Below, piece by piece: positions 24,557-33,393 of a DNA stretch of 64,000 bases (position 1 is its first letter; every line of letters begins with the position of its first letter). The DNA lies in contig NZ_NEVN01000005.1 of the NCBI RefSeq assembly GCF_002261475.1, forward strand, positions 186,001 to 250,000, given 5' to 3'. This stretch comes from Bordetella genomosp. 5. GTDB taxonomy: Bacteria > Pseudomonadota > Gammaproteobacteria > Burkholderiales > Burkholderiaceae_B. The translations under genes and the position numbers were made by a program. Below the pieces are notes generated by a model that had not been told where the DNA came from, searched no databases, and saw only the letters and a list, made by a program, of their open reading frames with translations.

Positions 24557-25948
24557 ATGTCGCCGCGCAGCCCGCTCATCCGTCTGCTGACCCACTTGCG
24601 CCTGCAGGCGCGCCGCAAGGCACGCCATCTCAGCCGCCTGTCGCGCAAGAGCGTGCAGATGATGGTGCTGCTGGGCGGCGCGGCGCTCGTTGCGATCGTG
24701 TCGCTGGGCTTCGCGTGGCTGGCCGATCTGGCGCTCGAGTGGAACGCACGCTGGGTGGAGCGCGCCGGCTGGGCGGCTTTGATCGTGTTGCCGTTTTCGC
24801 TGGCGGGTCTGCGCTGGCTGACGCTGCGCTTCGCGCCCAATGCGGCGGGCAGCGGCATTCCGCAGGTCATCGCGGGTCTGTCGCTGCCGCCCGGGCCCGG
24901 CCAGACCAGCCTGGTGTCGCTGCGCCAGACGCTCTGGAAAATCCCGCTCGCGTTCGGCGGCATGCTCGCCGGCGCATCGATCGGGCGCGAAGGGCCGTCG
25001 GTGCAAGTCGGGGCGGCCGTCATGCTGGCATGGGGCGAGTTCTGGAAGCGTCAGGGCGTGAAGCTGCGCGGCTTTCATGCCAACGAACTCATCGCCGCCG
25101 GGGCCGCCGGCGGCCTCGCCGCTGCCTTCAACGCGCCGCTGGCCGGTGTGATCTTCGCCATCGAAGAGCTGGGCCGGGGCACGGTGCTGCGCTGGCAGCG
25201 GCTCGTCCTGATCGGCGTGCTGGCCTCGGGGTTTCTGGTGGTGGCCATCGCGGGCAACAACCCATACTTCGGCGTGTTCGAGGGCAAGGCCTTCACCGAG
25301 CAGATGCTGGTGTGGGTGCTGGCCGCGGGCATCGTCAACGGCGCGCTCGGCGGTCTGTTCGCCTGGCTGCTGGGCAAGGGCGCCGCCGGCATCGCGCCGC
25401 TGCGCTGGCGCGACCGCATCGTCGCCCATCCCATTCTGACGGCCTTCGGGTTGGGACTGGTGGTGGCGCTGATCGGGTTGCTCACGCAGGGCGCCGTCTA
25501 CGGCACCGGCTATTCGGTCGCGGCCGGTCAGCTCTCCGGCGAGCACCCGGCGCCCACGGGCTTCGGCCTGGCCAAGATCGCAGCGACCGTGGCGTCGTAC
25601 TGGGCCGGCATTCCGGGCGGCATCTTCACGCCGGCGCTGACCGCGGGCGCGGGCATCGGCGAGCACCTGTGGCAGCTGACCGGCGCCGCGGTGGATCCGC
25701 GGGTCCTGGTCCTGTTGTCGATGGCGGCGTTTCTGGCGGCGGCCACGCAGGCACCGCTGACCGCCAGCGTGGTCGTCATGGAAATGACGGGCAGCCAACC
25801 CATGCTGTTCTGGCTGCTGGTGGCATCCCTGACGGCGTCGGTGGTGTCGCGGCAGTTTTCGCCGCACGCGTTCTATCACCTCGCCGCCGGGCGCTTCCGC
25901 CGCCAGGCGCTGGCGCTGCAGGCGAAGGCGGGCAACGCCAACGGCTGA
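24557..25948 (+). CDS. clcA: ClC-type chloride channel/antiporter
   Basis: A 463-residue membrane protein of the voltage-gated chloride channel family. The selectivity motifs are [18 protein letters not shown] (with the gating glutamate) and [36 protein letters not shown] keeps the Glu pair that marks proton-coupled exchangers. About 16 half-helices are visible as hydrophobic stretches. Bacterial members exchange chloride for protons and help in acid resistance. There is no C-terminal CBS domain. The basic N-terminus ([18 protein letters not shown]) is cytosolic. Monocistronic by context; fabV follows 176 bases later with its own promoter-like TATACA. Confidence 0.93.
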   Translation: MSPRSPLIRLLTHLRLQARRKARHLSRLSRKSVQMMVLLGGAALVAIVSLGFAWLADLALEWNARWVERAGWAALIVLPFSLAGLRWLTLRFAPNAAGSGIPQVIAGLSLPPGPGQTSLVSLRQTLWKIPLAFGGMLAGASIGREGPSVQVGAAVMLAWGEFWKRQGVKLRGFHANELIAAGAAGGLAAAFNAPLAGVIFAIEELGRGTVLRWQRLVLIGVLASGFLVVAIAGNNPYFGVFEGKAFTEQMLVWVLAAGIVNGALGGLFAWLLGKGAAGIAPLRWRDRIVAHPILTAFGLGLVVALIGLLTQGAVYGTGYSVAAGQLSGEHPAPTGFGLAKIAATVASYWAGIPGGIFTPALTAGAGIGEHLWQLTGAAVDPRVLVLLSMAAFLAAATQAPLTASVVVMEMTGSQPMLFWLLVASLTASVVSRQFSPHAFYHLAAGRFRRQALALQAKAGNANG

Positions 25949-26044
25949 GGCCGGCGGCGCTTTACCCGCGCTCGACGGCGCGCAACGGGCGGCCCGACGC
26001 GGGCCGGCGGCGGGCCTCCGGGGGGCGTCCCGGCCGCCACATCC

Positions 26045-26050
26045 TATACA
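26045..26050 (+). promoter_or_regulatory. Possible -10 box of fabV
   Basis: TATACA about 75 bases before the fabV start. No clear -35 partner. Confidence 0.3.
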
Positions 26051-26124
26051 ATCCCCGCACTCCGCCATCCGCCGCGCCCGAGGGCAGCCGCGGGGCAATC
26101 CTATTCCGAATTCGAGACGACGCC

Positions 26125-27315
26125 ATGATCATCAAACCCCGCGTGCGCGGCTTTATTTGTGTGACGACCCACCCGACCGGCTGTGCCGCCAATGTGCGCG
26201 AACAGATCGAGTACGTGAAGGCCCAGGGTCCGATCGCCAATGGTCCCAAGAAGGTGCTGGTGATCGGTGCGTCCACCGGTTATGGCCTGGCCGCGCGCAT
26301 CACGGCGGCCTTCGGCAGCGGCGCCGCCACGCTCGGCGTGTTTTTCGAGCGCGAAGGCGAGGCCGGCAAGGCGGGCACCGCCGGCTGGTACAACAGTGCC
26401 GCGTTTCACGAGCAGGCCGAGGCCGCCGGCCTGTACGCCAAGAGCATCAACGGCGACGCCTTCTCCGACGAGATCAAGGCCCGCACGATCGACGCGATCA
26501 AGGCCGACCTGGGTCAGGTCGATCTGGTCGTCTACAGCCTCGCGTCGCCGCGCCGCAAGCACCCCAAGACGGGTGAAGTCTTCAACTCCACGCTCAAGCC
26601 GATCGGCAAAGAGTTGAAGATGCGCGGCCTCGATACCGACAAGGAAATCATCAAGGAAACCGTGCTGCCGCCGGCCACTCAAGAAGAGATCGACAACACC
26701 GTGGCGGTGATGGGTGGCGAAGACTGGCAAATGTGGATCGACGCGCTGTCCGAGGCCGGCGTGCTGGCCCCCGGCGCCAAGACCACGGCGTTCACGTATC
26801 TCGGCGACACCATCACGCAAGACATCTACTGGAACGGCACCATCGGCGCCGCCAAGAAGGATCTCGACGACAAGGTGCTGGGCATCCGCTCCAAGCTGGC
26901 CGCAACCGGTGGCGACGCCCGCGTGGCCGTGCTCAAGGCCGTGGTCACGCAGGCCAGCTCGGCCATCCCCGTGATGCCGCTGTACCTGTCGCTGCTGTTC
27001 AAGGTCATGAAAGAGAAGGGCACGCACGAAGGCTGCATCGAGCAGCTCGACACGCTGTTCCGCCAGGGCCTGTACACCGACAAGCCGATCCAGGACGAGG
27101 TGGGCCGCCTGCGCGCCGACCTCAAGGAACTCGAGCCCGAGGTGCAGGGCACCGTGACCGCCCTGTGGAACCAGGTGCAGGACGACAACATCTACCAGCT
27201 GACGGACTTCGCGGGCTACAAGGCCGAGTTCCTGCGCTTGTTCGGCTTCGGCATCGACGGCGTGGACTACGAGGCCGACGTGGATCCGGACGTCAAGATC
27301 GCCAACATGGGCTGA
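26125..27315 (+). CDS. fabV: Enoyl-ACP reductase FabV (trans-2-enoyl-CoA reductase family)
   Basis: A 396-residue reductase of fatty-acid chain elongation. [20 protein letters not shown] is the family start. [16 protein letters not shown] binds NADH. The catalytic Tyr-x8-Lys is seen in [14 protein letters not shown]. It reduces the enoyl-ACP double bond with NADH in the cytoplasm. FabV enzymes are characteristically insensitive to triclosan, so the strain may be naturally tolerant. The usual family length is about 400. A terminator ends the transcript and a LysR gene follows. Confidence 0.97.
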   Translation: MIIKPRVRGFICVTTHPTGCAANVREQIEYVKAQGPIANGPKKVLVIGASTGYGLAARITAAFGSGAATLGVFFEREGEAGKAGTAGWYNSAAFHEQAEAAGLYAKSINGDAFSDEIKARTIDAIKADLGQVDLVVYSLASPRRKHPKTGEVFNSTLKPIGKELKMRGLDTDKEIIKETVLPPATQEEIDNTVAVMGGEDWQMWIDALSEAGVLAPGAKTTAFTYLGDTITQDIYWNGTIGAAKKDLDDKVLGIRSKLAATGGDARVAVLKAVVTQASSAIPVMPLYLSLLFKVMKEKGTHEGCIEQLDTLFRQGLYTDKPIQDEVGRLRADLKELEPEVQGTVTALWNQVQDDNIYQLTDFAGYKAEFLRLFGFGIDGVDYEADVDPDVKIANMG

Positions 27316-27355
27316 TCGCACGGCCCGCGCGGCCCGTCCGCGCGTCGCGCCAATG

Positions 27356-27395
27356 ACCCCCGCCGTTCCGGCCTGTCCGGACGCCGGGGGTTTTT
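27356..27395 (+). terminator. Rho-independent terminator after fabV
   Basis: CCCCCG arm at 27357-27362 pairs with CGGGGG at 27385-27390, enclosing an inner stem, followed by five T. Confidence 0.8.
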
Positions 27396-27574
27396 GTTGG
27401 CTGGCGCCGGGATACGGGGCCTGTCACAGGTGGCCCCGCGCCGATCCGGCGCGTCGCCCGCGCTTTGGCGGGCGCGCCTATGCCTTGCCATCCGCTCGTC
27501 CGCACCGCCTTGTCGGGCCCGCCGCTGGCCCGCTACCATTCAGTTTTACTGCATCCAGCATTCAGGGCGGCTTC

Positions 27575-28501
27575 GTGACCGACACCTCCGACATTCGCTT
27601 TCTGCTCACGATCCAGGCGGGCGGCAGCCTGCTGGCCGCCGCTCGTGCGCTCGGCGTCACGCCCTCGGCCGTGTCGCAGCGTCTGCAGCAGCTCGAGGCG
27701 CGGGTGGGCGCGCGGCTGGTCGACCGCAGCGCACGGCGGCTGCGCTTCACTGACGAGGGCGCGCTGCTGTGCCGGCGCGGCGAGGCGCTGGTGCATCAGC
27801 TCGACGAATTGATGCAGGAGGTGCAGGCCAGTCAGGCCGGGCTGCTCGGCCGGCTGAGCGTGTGCGCGCCGCTGGGCTTCGGCCGGCGGTACGTGGCGCC
27901 GCTCGCCGCGGACTTTCAGCGCCTGAATCCGCGCATCGAGGTGGCGCTCACGCTGTCCGACGAACCGCTCGCGGTCGCCGCCGAGCGCCACGACGTGATC
28001 GTCCACATCGGCGCGCTGCCGGCCTCCAATCTGATCGGCCATGCGATCGCGCCCAACGCCCGGCTACTGGTGGCCGCGCCCGCCGTGCTGCGCCGCTTCG
28101 GCACGCCGCAAACGCCTGAGGATCTGGCCGGCATGCCGTGCATCGTGCTGCGCGAGAACAACGAAGACGTGTCGCTGTGGAGCTTCGCCAAGGGCCGCAC
28201 CACCCGCAGCGTGCGCGTGCCCGCGCCGCTGTCGTGCAACGACGGCGATGTGATCCGGCAGTGGGCGGTGGAGGGCCGGGGCGTGATCCTGCGCTCGGAA
28301 TGGGACGTGGCCGACGATCTGCGCGCGGGCCGGCTGGTGCGGCTGCTGCCCGGCTGGAAGGCGCCCGACGCCAACGTCGTGGCGCTCACCCACGATCGCG
28401 CCGGGCTGCCACGCCGGACGCGCGACTTCATGGCGCATCTGCAGGCCGGCTTCAAGGGCGGCGCGCCCTGGCGTCTGGCGCGCACGCCGGAGGCGGGGTA
28501 G
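27575..28501 (+). CDS. LysR-family transcriptional regulator
   Basis: A 308-residue regulator starting at GTG (VTDTSDIRFLLTIQ). The N-terminal helix-turn-helix is GSLLAAARALGVTPSAVSQRLQQLEARVGARLVDR, and the effector domain begins LLGRLSVCAPLGFGRRYVAPL. The GTG at 27575 gives the standard LysR length; frames upstream run back through the fabV terminator. No divergent partner gene exists (fabV is upstream on the same strand), so the target is unknown. An isolated regulator. The effector domain resembles the CrgA/DmlR-like group often seen in Burkholderiales. Confidence 0.9.
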   Translation: MTDTSDIRFLLTIQAGGSLLAAARALGVTPSAVSQRLQQLEARVGARLVDRSARRLRFTDEGALLCRRGEALVHQLDELMQEVQASQAGLLGRLSVCAPLGFGRRYVAPLAADFQRLNPRIEVALTLSDEPLAVAAERHDVIVHIGALPASNLIGHAIAPNARLLVAAPAVLRRFGTPQTPEDLAGMPCIVLRENNEDVSLWSFAKGRTTRSVRVPAPLSCNDGDVIRQWAVEGRGVILRSEWDVADDLRAGRLVRLLPGWKAPDANVVALTHDRAGLPRRTRDFMAHLQAGFKGGAPWRLARTPEAG

Positions 28502-28774
28502 GGCCAGGGCGACGGCGGCGCTATTTCGGCGCAGGGGCAGCCGAGGGCGCAGCCATGGGCCTGGCGCGGCAGCACGCTGCGTGCGCCGAAGCATGCGCAC
28601 TGTCGGGCGCTGCCCCCTGGGCAGTCACGGATCCGTCGGCGCACGCACGTTGACCCGCCGGGAACGCTTCGTGCTCGGTACCGAAGCCCGCCCGCCGCTG
28701 CGCGCTGCTCCCCGGGCGTCCCGCGCCGGCCTCGCCATTGATGCCAGGCGCGCTTTCATCCACGCGAGGTACTC

Positions 28775-28996
28775 ATGCGGCCATTGCTGATCCTGCTCAT
28801 TGTCGTGACGGTGGTGTTGGCGCTGTCTCAATGGTTTGGCTCGAACGCCATCGGCGAACGTGCGCAAGGCGGATACGACGGGACCAGCACCCTCGCGCCG
28901 GGGCAGCATGCCGAGGCGCAACGCGATGCCCGCGACGCGCCCGGCAACGCGGAGCGCGCCACGCAGCAGCTGAAACAGGGCGCGCAGGGCAACTGA
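28775..28996 (+). CDS. Small membrane-anchored protein of unknown function
   Basis: A 73-residue protein: one hydrophobic segment (RPLLILLIVVTVVLALSQWF), then a hydrophilic Ala/Gln/Arg-rich tail (EAQRDARDAPGNAERATQQLKQGAQGN) likely helical and periplasmic. GAGG seven bases before the ATG supports translation. No family recognised. The preceding 273 bases hold no gene. The two operators of the XRE/membrane pair begin 27 bases after its stop. Confidence 0.65.
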   Translation: MRPLLILLIVVTVVLALSQWFGSNAIGERAQGGYDGTSTLAPGQHAEAQRDARDAPGNAERATQQLKQGAQGN

Positions 28997-29022
28997 GGCC
29001 CGCGCCCCGACCTTCCGGACTG

Positions 29023-29040
29023 TGTAAAGCAAGCTTGACA
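29023..29040. promoter_or_regulatory. Operator half 1 of the XRE/membrane pair
   Basis: TGTAAAG-CAAG-CTTGACA, an imperfect 7-4-7 palindrome. Its sequence is repeated inverted at 29056-29073 with one mismatch. The TTGACA end could double as a -35 box. Confidence 0.6.
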
Positions 29041-29055
29041 CTGCACGTCGGTCGA

Positions 29056-29073
29056 TGTCAAACTTGCTTTACA
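29056..29073. promoter_or_regulatory. Operator half 2 of the XRE/membrane pair
   Basis: TGTCAAA-CTTG-CTTTACA. Its centre is 33 bp from that of the first site, about three helical turns, so both would face the same side of the DNA. The site ends 21 bases before the GTG start. Confidence 0.6.
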
Positions 29074-29094
29074 TCATCACAACGGAAGTTTCTC

Positions 29095-29475
29095 GTGTTC
29101 AAACAAAAGCGTTACGCCGTCGAACTCTGCGCCGCCCTCGTGCTCTACGCCGTGTTGCTGGTCGGGGCCAATCTGATCGAAGCGGCGCTCGATCCCGCAG
29201 GCGGTCTCAAGATTGCGATCAATCTGCTGCCGATGCTGGGCGCGCTCGCGGCCGCATGGGCCATCATGCGGGCGCTCTGGCAGATGGACGAGCTGCAGCG
29301 CCGCATCCAGCTCGACGCCATCGCGATCTCGTTTCTGGGCACCGCGCTGATCACGTTCGGCTGGGGCTTTGCCGAGGGGGCGGGGCTGCCGCAGCTGCGC
29401 GCCTTCGCGGTGTGGCCCATCATGGCCACGCTGTGGGCGGTGGGGCTCGTGATCGCGCAGCGCCGCTACCGATGA
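29095..29475 (+). CDS. Small four-segment membrane protein paired with an XRE regulator
   Basis: A 126-residue protein starting at GTG, with GGAAG at 29084-29088 as ribosome-binding site. Four hydrophobic segments (about 9-28, 38-60, 74-94, 100-118). DELQRRIQLDAIAISF between segments two and three is a recurring motif of small membrane proteins that neighbour short XRE regulators. Function unknown. The next gene overlaps by four bases, so the two are cotranscribed and probably work together. Confidence 0.8.
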   Translation: MFKQKRYAVELCAALVLYAVLLVGANLIEAALDPAGGLKIAINLLPMLGALAAAWAIMRALWQMDELQRRIQLDAIAISFLGTALITFGWGFAEGAGLPQLRAFAVWPIMATLWAVGLVIAQRRYR

Positions 29476-29660
29476 ACAACAGCATCAAGCAATTGCGGCT
29501 CGAGCGCGGCTGGAGCCAGGCCCAGCTGGCCGAGGCGCTCGCCGTCTCGCGCCAGACGGTCAATGCCATCGAGAACGGCCGCTACGATCCCAGCCTGCCG
29601 CTCGCGTTCGTGATCGCACGCGTGTTCGCGCTGCGCATCGAAGATATCTTCCAACCCTGA
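29472..29660 (+). CDS. Short XRE-family regulator
   Basis: A 62-residue protein that is almost entirely a helix-turn-helix: SIKQLRLERGWSQAQLAEALAVSRQTVNAIENGRYDPSLPLA, ending RIEDIFQP. This compact type is usually encoded with a small membrane protein, as here (ATGA overlap). The paired palindromes at 29023-29073 are the natural autoregulatory operators. Targets beyond its own operon are unknown. Confidence 0.92.
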   Translation: MNNSIKQLRLERGWSQAQLAEALAVSRQTVNAIENGRYDPSLPLAFVIARVFALRIEDIFQP

Positions 29661-29665
29661 TCACC

Positions 29666-29669
29666 GGAG
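29666..29669 (+). promoter_or_regulatory. Ribosome-binding site for a TTG start
   Basis: GGAG six bases before the TTG at 29676. Confidence 0.6.
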
Positions 29670-29675
29670 TCCACC

Positions 29676-30029
29676 TTGAAGTACCGCGTCCACACCGCGC
29701 ATCGCAGCGAGTATCCCGATCCGATCCGCTTCGAGCGCCACACGCCGCTCGTGGTCGGCGAACGCTATGAGGGCCCGGAGGGGTGGGACGACTGGTATTT
29801 CTGCTCGGTGGCCGGCCATGACGGCGGATGGGTGCCGGCGCAACTCATCGAGCACATGCCCGATGGCAGCGCGCGGGCGGTCGAGGCCTACAGCGCGCGC
29901 GAGCTCGACGTCGATCCGGGCGAAGCGCTGCTCGCGCGGCGCGAGCTCAATGGCTGGGCGTGGTGCGAACGCGAGACCCTGCCCGACGCGGGCTGGGTGC
30001 CGCTGGCGAACCTGACGCCGCAGGCCTGA
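29676..30029 (+). CDS. Protein with two SH3-like repeats
   Basis: A 117-residue protein starting at TTG, 15 bases after the XRE gene. Two related halves: each has an acidic region, a WYFC or WAWC strand and a GWVP turn (GGWVPAQLIEHM and AGWVPLANLTPQ), the pattern of bacterial variant SH3 domains. Such small proteins probably bind peptides or proteins; no enzymatic residues are seen. There is no signal peptide, so it is cytoplasmic. Probably cotranscribed with the XRE/membrane pair. Confidence 0.75.
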   Translation: MKYRVHTAHRSEYPDPIRFERHTPLVVGERYEGPEGWDDWYFCSVAGHDGGWVPAQLIEHMPDGSARAVEAYSARELDVDPGEALLARRELNGWAWCERETLPDAGWVPLANLTPQA

Positions 30030-30032
30030 GCT

Positions 30033-30833
30033 TCATTCGTCCGCATCCGTATCGAGCGCTGCGGGCAACGCGGTCGTCGCGTCGACCGCGCGCAGCAGGC
30101 GGCCGAGGTGTCCGCTGCTCGAGAAGCCAAGCTCGTTGCTCACGCGGGCCAGGCTTTCGCCCAGCGCCAGCCGCTCGCGCGCGGCCTGTGCCACCAGCAT
30201 GCGCCGCAGCGTGACCGGCGAGACCCCATACACATCGAGGCAGGCGCGCTGCACGGTGCGCGGCGACAGGCCCAGCGTGTTCGCCGCGTCGGCCACCGTG
30301 GACGGCGGGGTGCCTTCCTGGAGCTGCCGGCGCAGGCTGGCGGCCCAGCGCAGTGCGGGATTGTCGGGGCCCGTTTGCGCAAGCGTGGCCGTGCGGCTGC
30401 TGTCGAGCTGCGCGAGCAGCGCGGCGACCAGGGACGGCACGGCGCGGGGCGAGAGGGCGGGCTCCCACAAGGCATCGAGCATGGCCTGGGCGGCGCCGTC
30501 GAGCTGAAGAATGCCGCGCGCCCCGCAGGCGCGCAGCAGTTCGGGGGCGAGATAGAGCTCGCCATGTTGTTGCGTCACGCTCTGCGCGCGCGTGCTGTGC
30601 TCGCAATGCGAGGGCAGCAGCAGCGCCTGACCCCGCACCAGCCGGCCGCGCCGGCGCGCGGCGCCTGCATCCTGCCAGGCGGTGTCGAGGACGCCCGCGC
30701 GCGGCCACAGCAGCATGGCGCAATCGTGTTCGTGCCAATGAAACGTGTAGCGCGGCTGCCGGCTCGCGGCGAGCGCGAAGCCCGTTTGGGCGATCAGATC
30801 CAGCTTGGAAGAGAGCGGAGCGCGGCGCGTCAT
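30033..30833 (-). CDS. AraC-family transcriptional regulator
   Basis: A 266-residue regulator. The N-terminal part is a cupin-like sensor (YTFHWHEHDCAMLLWPRAG). The C-terminal AraC DNA-binding domain has two helix-turn-helices: TVADAANTLGLSPRTVQRACLDVYGVSPV and RVSNELGFSSSGHLGRLLRA. It is divergent from the Bug receptor-PhzF-RidA operon across 238 bases and is its likely controller. The frame is open upstream for 145 more codons, but that part is not protein-like, so the ATG at 30833 is used. Convergent with the SH3-like gene, three bases apart. Confidence 0.88.
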   Translation of the reverse strand: MTRRAPLSSKLDLIAQTGFALAASRQPRYTFHWHEHDCAMLLWPRAGVLDTAWQDAGAARRRGRLVRGQALLLPSHCEHSTRAQSVTQQHGELYLAPELLRACGARGILQLDGAAQAMLDALWEPALSPRAVPSLVAALLAQLDSSRTATLAQTGPDNPALRWAASLRRQLQEGTPPSTVADAANTLGLSPRTVQRACLDVYGVSPVTLRRMLVAQAARERLALGESLARVSNELGFSSSGHLGRLLRAVDATTALPAALDTDADE

Positions 30834-31071
30834 GGCGGTAGTGCAGGGGTGCGGCGCAACGGCGCCGGCCCGGTCGGTGGCGGGTGAGGGTGGAGTCAGT
30901 ATCGGCGGGCGCACGCGTTTGCGCAATGGCGGGCGATACCGGTTACGAAGCCGCGGCCCCCGGCGCCCGGCCCCTGTCGTGTTTTGGATCGCGCCGTGTC
31001 GCGGGCGGGATCGCTCGCGCTGGCTACCGTCCTTACGATAGGCCGCACTAAACCACGACAAGGGGATGTGC

Positions 31072-32040
31072 ATGATGCGCACGCTTTCACTCACTCTGCT
31101 CCACGGCCTGATGCTGTCCGCGATACCCGCGCTGAGCTCTGCCCAAGCCGCCTGGCCGGACCGGCCCGTCACGCTGATCGTGCCGTTCCCGGCCGGGGGC
31201 GGCACGGATCTGGTCGTTCGAACGCTGCAACCCGCGCTCAGCAAGCAACTGGGCCAGACCGTCGTCATTCAGAACGCGGGCGGCGCGGGGGGCACGGTGG
31301 GCTCCGGGCAGGCCGCCCGCGCCAAGCCCGACGGCTACACGGCGCTCGCCGTGACCACCAGCACCACGGCGCTGGCGGCCAATCTGTACAAGAGCCTGGC
31401 GTATCGCCCGGACCAGGATTTCGCCTACGCCGGCTTCATCGGCACGTCGCCGTATGTGCTGGCCGCGAATCCCGCGCTGAAGGCGACCACGCTGCCCGCG
31501 CTGGTCCAGGCCCTGAAGGCGCGCGGGCAGGGCACCTATGCATCGGTCGGTGCGGGCACGCTGTCGCACCTGCTGGGCGATCTGCTCAAGAAAGACGAAA
31601 AGCTCGATATCACCCACATCCCTTACCGGGGCGCGGCGCCTGCCTATACCGACCTGATCGGCGGGCAGGTGGACATCATGTTCGACAACCCCGTCGGGCT
31701 CGCGCCCTTCGTGCAGAGCGGCAAGCTGGTGGCGGTGGCCACCACGGCGCCCACGCCGATTCTGCCGGGCGTGCCCACCTTCGCCGCGCAGGGCATGCCT
31801 GCCTACACGCAGCTGCTGTGGTACGGCCTCGCGTTCCCGAAAGGCACGCCGGCCGACATCGTGACGCGCATGAACGGCGCGCTCAACGCTGCCTTGCGGG
31901 ATCCGGCCGTGGCGGCCGACCTGGCCGCCAAGGGCGTCGATGTGCGGCCCGACACGGCGGCCGCACTCACGGACAGCGTCACCAAAGACCTCGCCTTCTG
32001 GGGCACGCTCATCAAGCAAAACGGAGTCCAATTTGACTGA
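31072..32040 (+). CDS. Bug/TctC-family periplasmic receptor (1)
   Basis: A 322-residue exported binding protein: signal peptide ending SSAQA, then WPDRPVTLIVPFPAGGGTDLVVRTL, the family start, followed by VVIQNAGGAGGTVG, HIPYRGAAPAYTDLIGGQVDIMFDN and GLAFPKGTPADIV. Bug receptors bind small carboxylic or amino acids in the periplasm; many are orphans without a TctAB transporter, as here. AAGGGG six bases before ATG 31072 selects this start among clustered ATGs. It heads an operon with a PhzF-family isomerase and a RidA-like protein, which suggests the ligand is an amino acid or a derived keto/enamine compound. Confidence 0.93.
   Translation: MMRTLSLTLLHGLMLSAIPALSSAQAAWPDRPVTLIVPFPAGGGTDLVVRTLQPALSKQLGQTVVIQNAGGAGGTVGSGQAARAKPDGYTALAVTTSTTALAANLYKSLAYRPDQDFAYAGFIGTSPYVLAANPALKATTLPALVQALKARGQGTYASVGAGTLSHLLGDLLKKDEKLDITHIPYRGAAPAYTDLIGGQVDIMFDNPVGLAPFVQSGKLVAVATTAPTPILPGVPTFAAQGMPAYTQLLWYGLAFPKGTPADIVTRMNGALNAALRDPAVAADLAAKGVDVRPDTAAALTDSVTKDLAFWGTLIKQNGVQFD
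32023..32026 (+). promoter_or_regulatory. Ribosome-binding site for the PhzF TTG start
   Basis: GGAG within the end of the receptor gene, six bases before TTG 32033. Confidence 0.6.
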
Positions 32041-32902
32041 GTACTACACGAACCCGCCCGCGCCTCCCCCGGCGGGCGCGGCCGCGCTGTTGCGCGTGTT
32101 CGTCGACACGTCCGCCGCGCGGGCCGGCGGCAATCCCGTTCCGCTCGTGCTGGACGCACGCGGTATGAGCGACGCGGCCATGCAGGCGCTGGCCGCGCAG
32201 CACGGCCACGAGTCGGCCTTCGTCCTGCCGCCCGACGCGCCCGACGCGCTGTGCCGGCTGCGCTTTTTCGTGCCGGGCCACGAGATGGAAATGTGCGGCC
32301 ACGCCACGGTGGGCAGTCTGTGGGCCCTGCGCCAGTGGGGCCGCTGGACCACGCCGCGCACGCGGGTGCAGACGCTGAGCGGCAGTGTCGACGCGGAATG
32401 GGACGAGGCGCGCGGCGGGGCCTGGATCTCGCAGCCCGCCGTCTCGCTCGAGCCGCTGCCGCAGGCCCACTGCGAAGCGATCGCACAGGTATTGGGCATC
32501 GACGCGGCACACGCGGCCGTCAACGCCAGCACCAGCCGGGTCAAAACGCTGGTGCGCATGCCGGATGCCGAGGCGCTGGACGCATTGACGCCCGATTTCG
32601 GTGCGATGCGGGGGCTGTGCGAGCGCATCGGCTCCACCGGGCTGTATCCGTACGCCGTGTCCGCGGATGGCGTCTTCGCGCGGCAGTTTCCCAAGGCCTC
32701 CGGCTATCCCGAAGACGCCGCCACCGGCATCGCCGCCGCCGCGCTGTGGGGCTACCTGGACAGCGTGGGCGCTATTCCCGCCGGCGCGATCTGCACGGTG
32801 TACCAGGGCAGAGCGATGGGCTCGCCGTCCGCGATCCATCTGCGCCGCCGCGCCGATGCGCCCGGATGCTGGCTGAGCGGGGAGACGCAATGGATGGCCT
32901 GA
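32033..32902 (+). CDS. PhzF-family epimerase/isomerase
   Basis: A 289-residue protein starting at TTG (MTEYYTNPPAP), overlapping the receptor gene by eight bases. The PhzF fold is recognised by FVDTSAARAGGNPVPLVL, the catalytic Glu60 in HGHESAFVLP, the substrate loop GHEMEMCGHATVG, and the second-half equivalent GYPEDAATGIAAAALWGYL. Members isomerise cyclic or amino-acid-derived substrates without a cofactor; most in non-phenazine contexts have unknown substrates. No other phenazine gene is present, so phenazine synthesis is unlikely. Confidence 0.9.
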   Translation: MTEYYTNPPAPPPAGAAALLRVFVDTSAARAGGNPVPLVLDARGMSDAAMQALAAQHGHESAFVLPPDAPDALCRLRFFVPGHEMEMCGHATVGSLWALRQWGRWTTPRTRVQTLSGSVDAEWDEARGGAWISQPAVSLEPLPQAHCEAIAQVLGIDAAHAAVNASTSRVKTLVRMPDAEALDALTPDFGAMRGLCERIGSTGLYPYAVSADGVFARQFPKASGYPEDAATGIAAAALWGYLDSVGAIPAGAICTVYQGRAMGSPSAIHLRRRADAPGCWLSGETQWMA

Positions 32903-33393
32903 CGCCGCATGCCGCCATCGAGGCGCGGCTGGCCGCGGCGGGCCTGGCGCTGCCGGCGCCGCCCACGCCGCGCGGCAGGTACGCGCCGTTCCATGCCTAT
33001 GCGTTGGCGGACGCCGCATTCGTGTCGATCAGCGGCCAGGCCAGCCGCGACGCGGGCCGGCCCGTGCAGGGGCGCTCGCGTGCGGGCGATGCCTTGGAGC
33101 CGGCCCGGTCTGCCTGCGGCCGCGCGGCGCTGGCCGGCCTGGCCGCGCTGGCGTCCGCCTGCGGCGGTGACCTGGGACGCGTGCGGGCCATCACGCAGTT
33201 GCGCGGCTATGTGGCGTGCGATCCCGATTTCGAGGCGCACAGCGCGGTGCTCGACGGCGCGTCGCAGGTGATCGAACTGGCGTTCCCGGATCTGGCCCGA
33301 CCGGCGCGCAGTGCCGTGGGCGTCACGAGCCTGCCGGGCGGCTGCTGGGCCGAAGTGGAGTTGTGCGCGATCATCGCGCCGTGCCGACGCTGA
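32890..33393 (+). CDS. RidA/YjgF-family protein
   Basis: A 167-residue protein beginning MDGLTPHAAIEARLAAAGLALP, with AFVSISGQASRD and later LGRVRAITQLRGYVACDPDFEAHSAVLDGASQVIELAFPD...ARSAVGVTSLPGGCWAEVELCAI. This matches the RidA/UK114 group; the Arg in the PARSAVGV segment is the usual active-site arginine. Family members hydrolyse reactive enamine/imine intermediates released by PLP enzymes. It overlaps the PhzF gene by 13 bases, with GGAG five bases before its ATG. Its 3' end overlaps the convergent SUKH gene by 23 bases. Confidence 0.88.
   Translation: MDGLTPHAAIEARLAAAGLALPAPPTPRGRYAPFHAYALADAAFVSISGQASRDAGRPVQGRSRAGDALEPARSACGRAALAGLAALASACGGDLGRVRAITQLRGYVACDPDFEAHSAVLDGASQVIELAFPDLARPARSAVGVTSLPGGCWAEVELCAIIAPCRR

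Noticed and set aside
24427-26124. N-terminal extension that would fuse 566 residues to FabV
   Set aside because: It is a shifted-frame reading of clcA and the gap that happens to run into fabV; FabV proteins start at MIIKPRV.
32033-32902. Phenazine biosynthesis function for the PhzF gene
   Set aside because: No other phz gene is present; PhzF folds are common in unrelated pathways.
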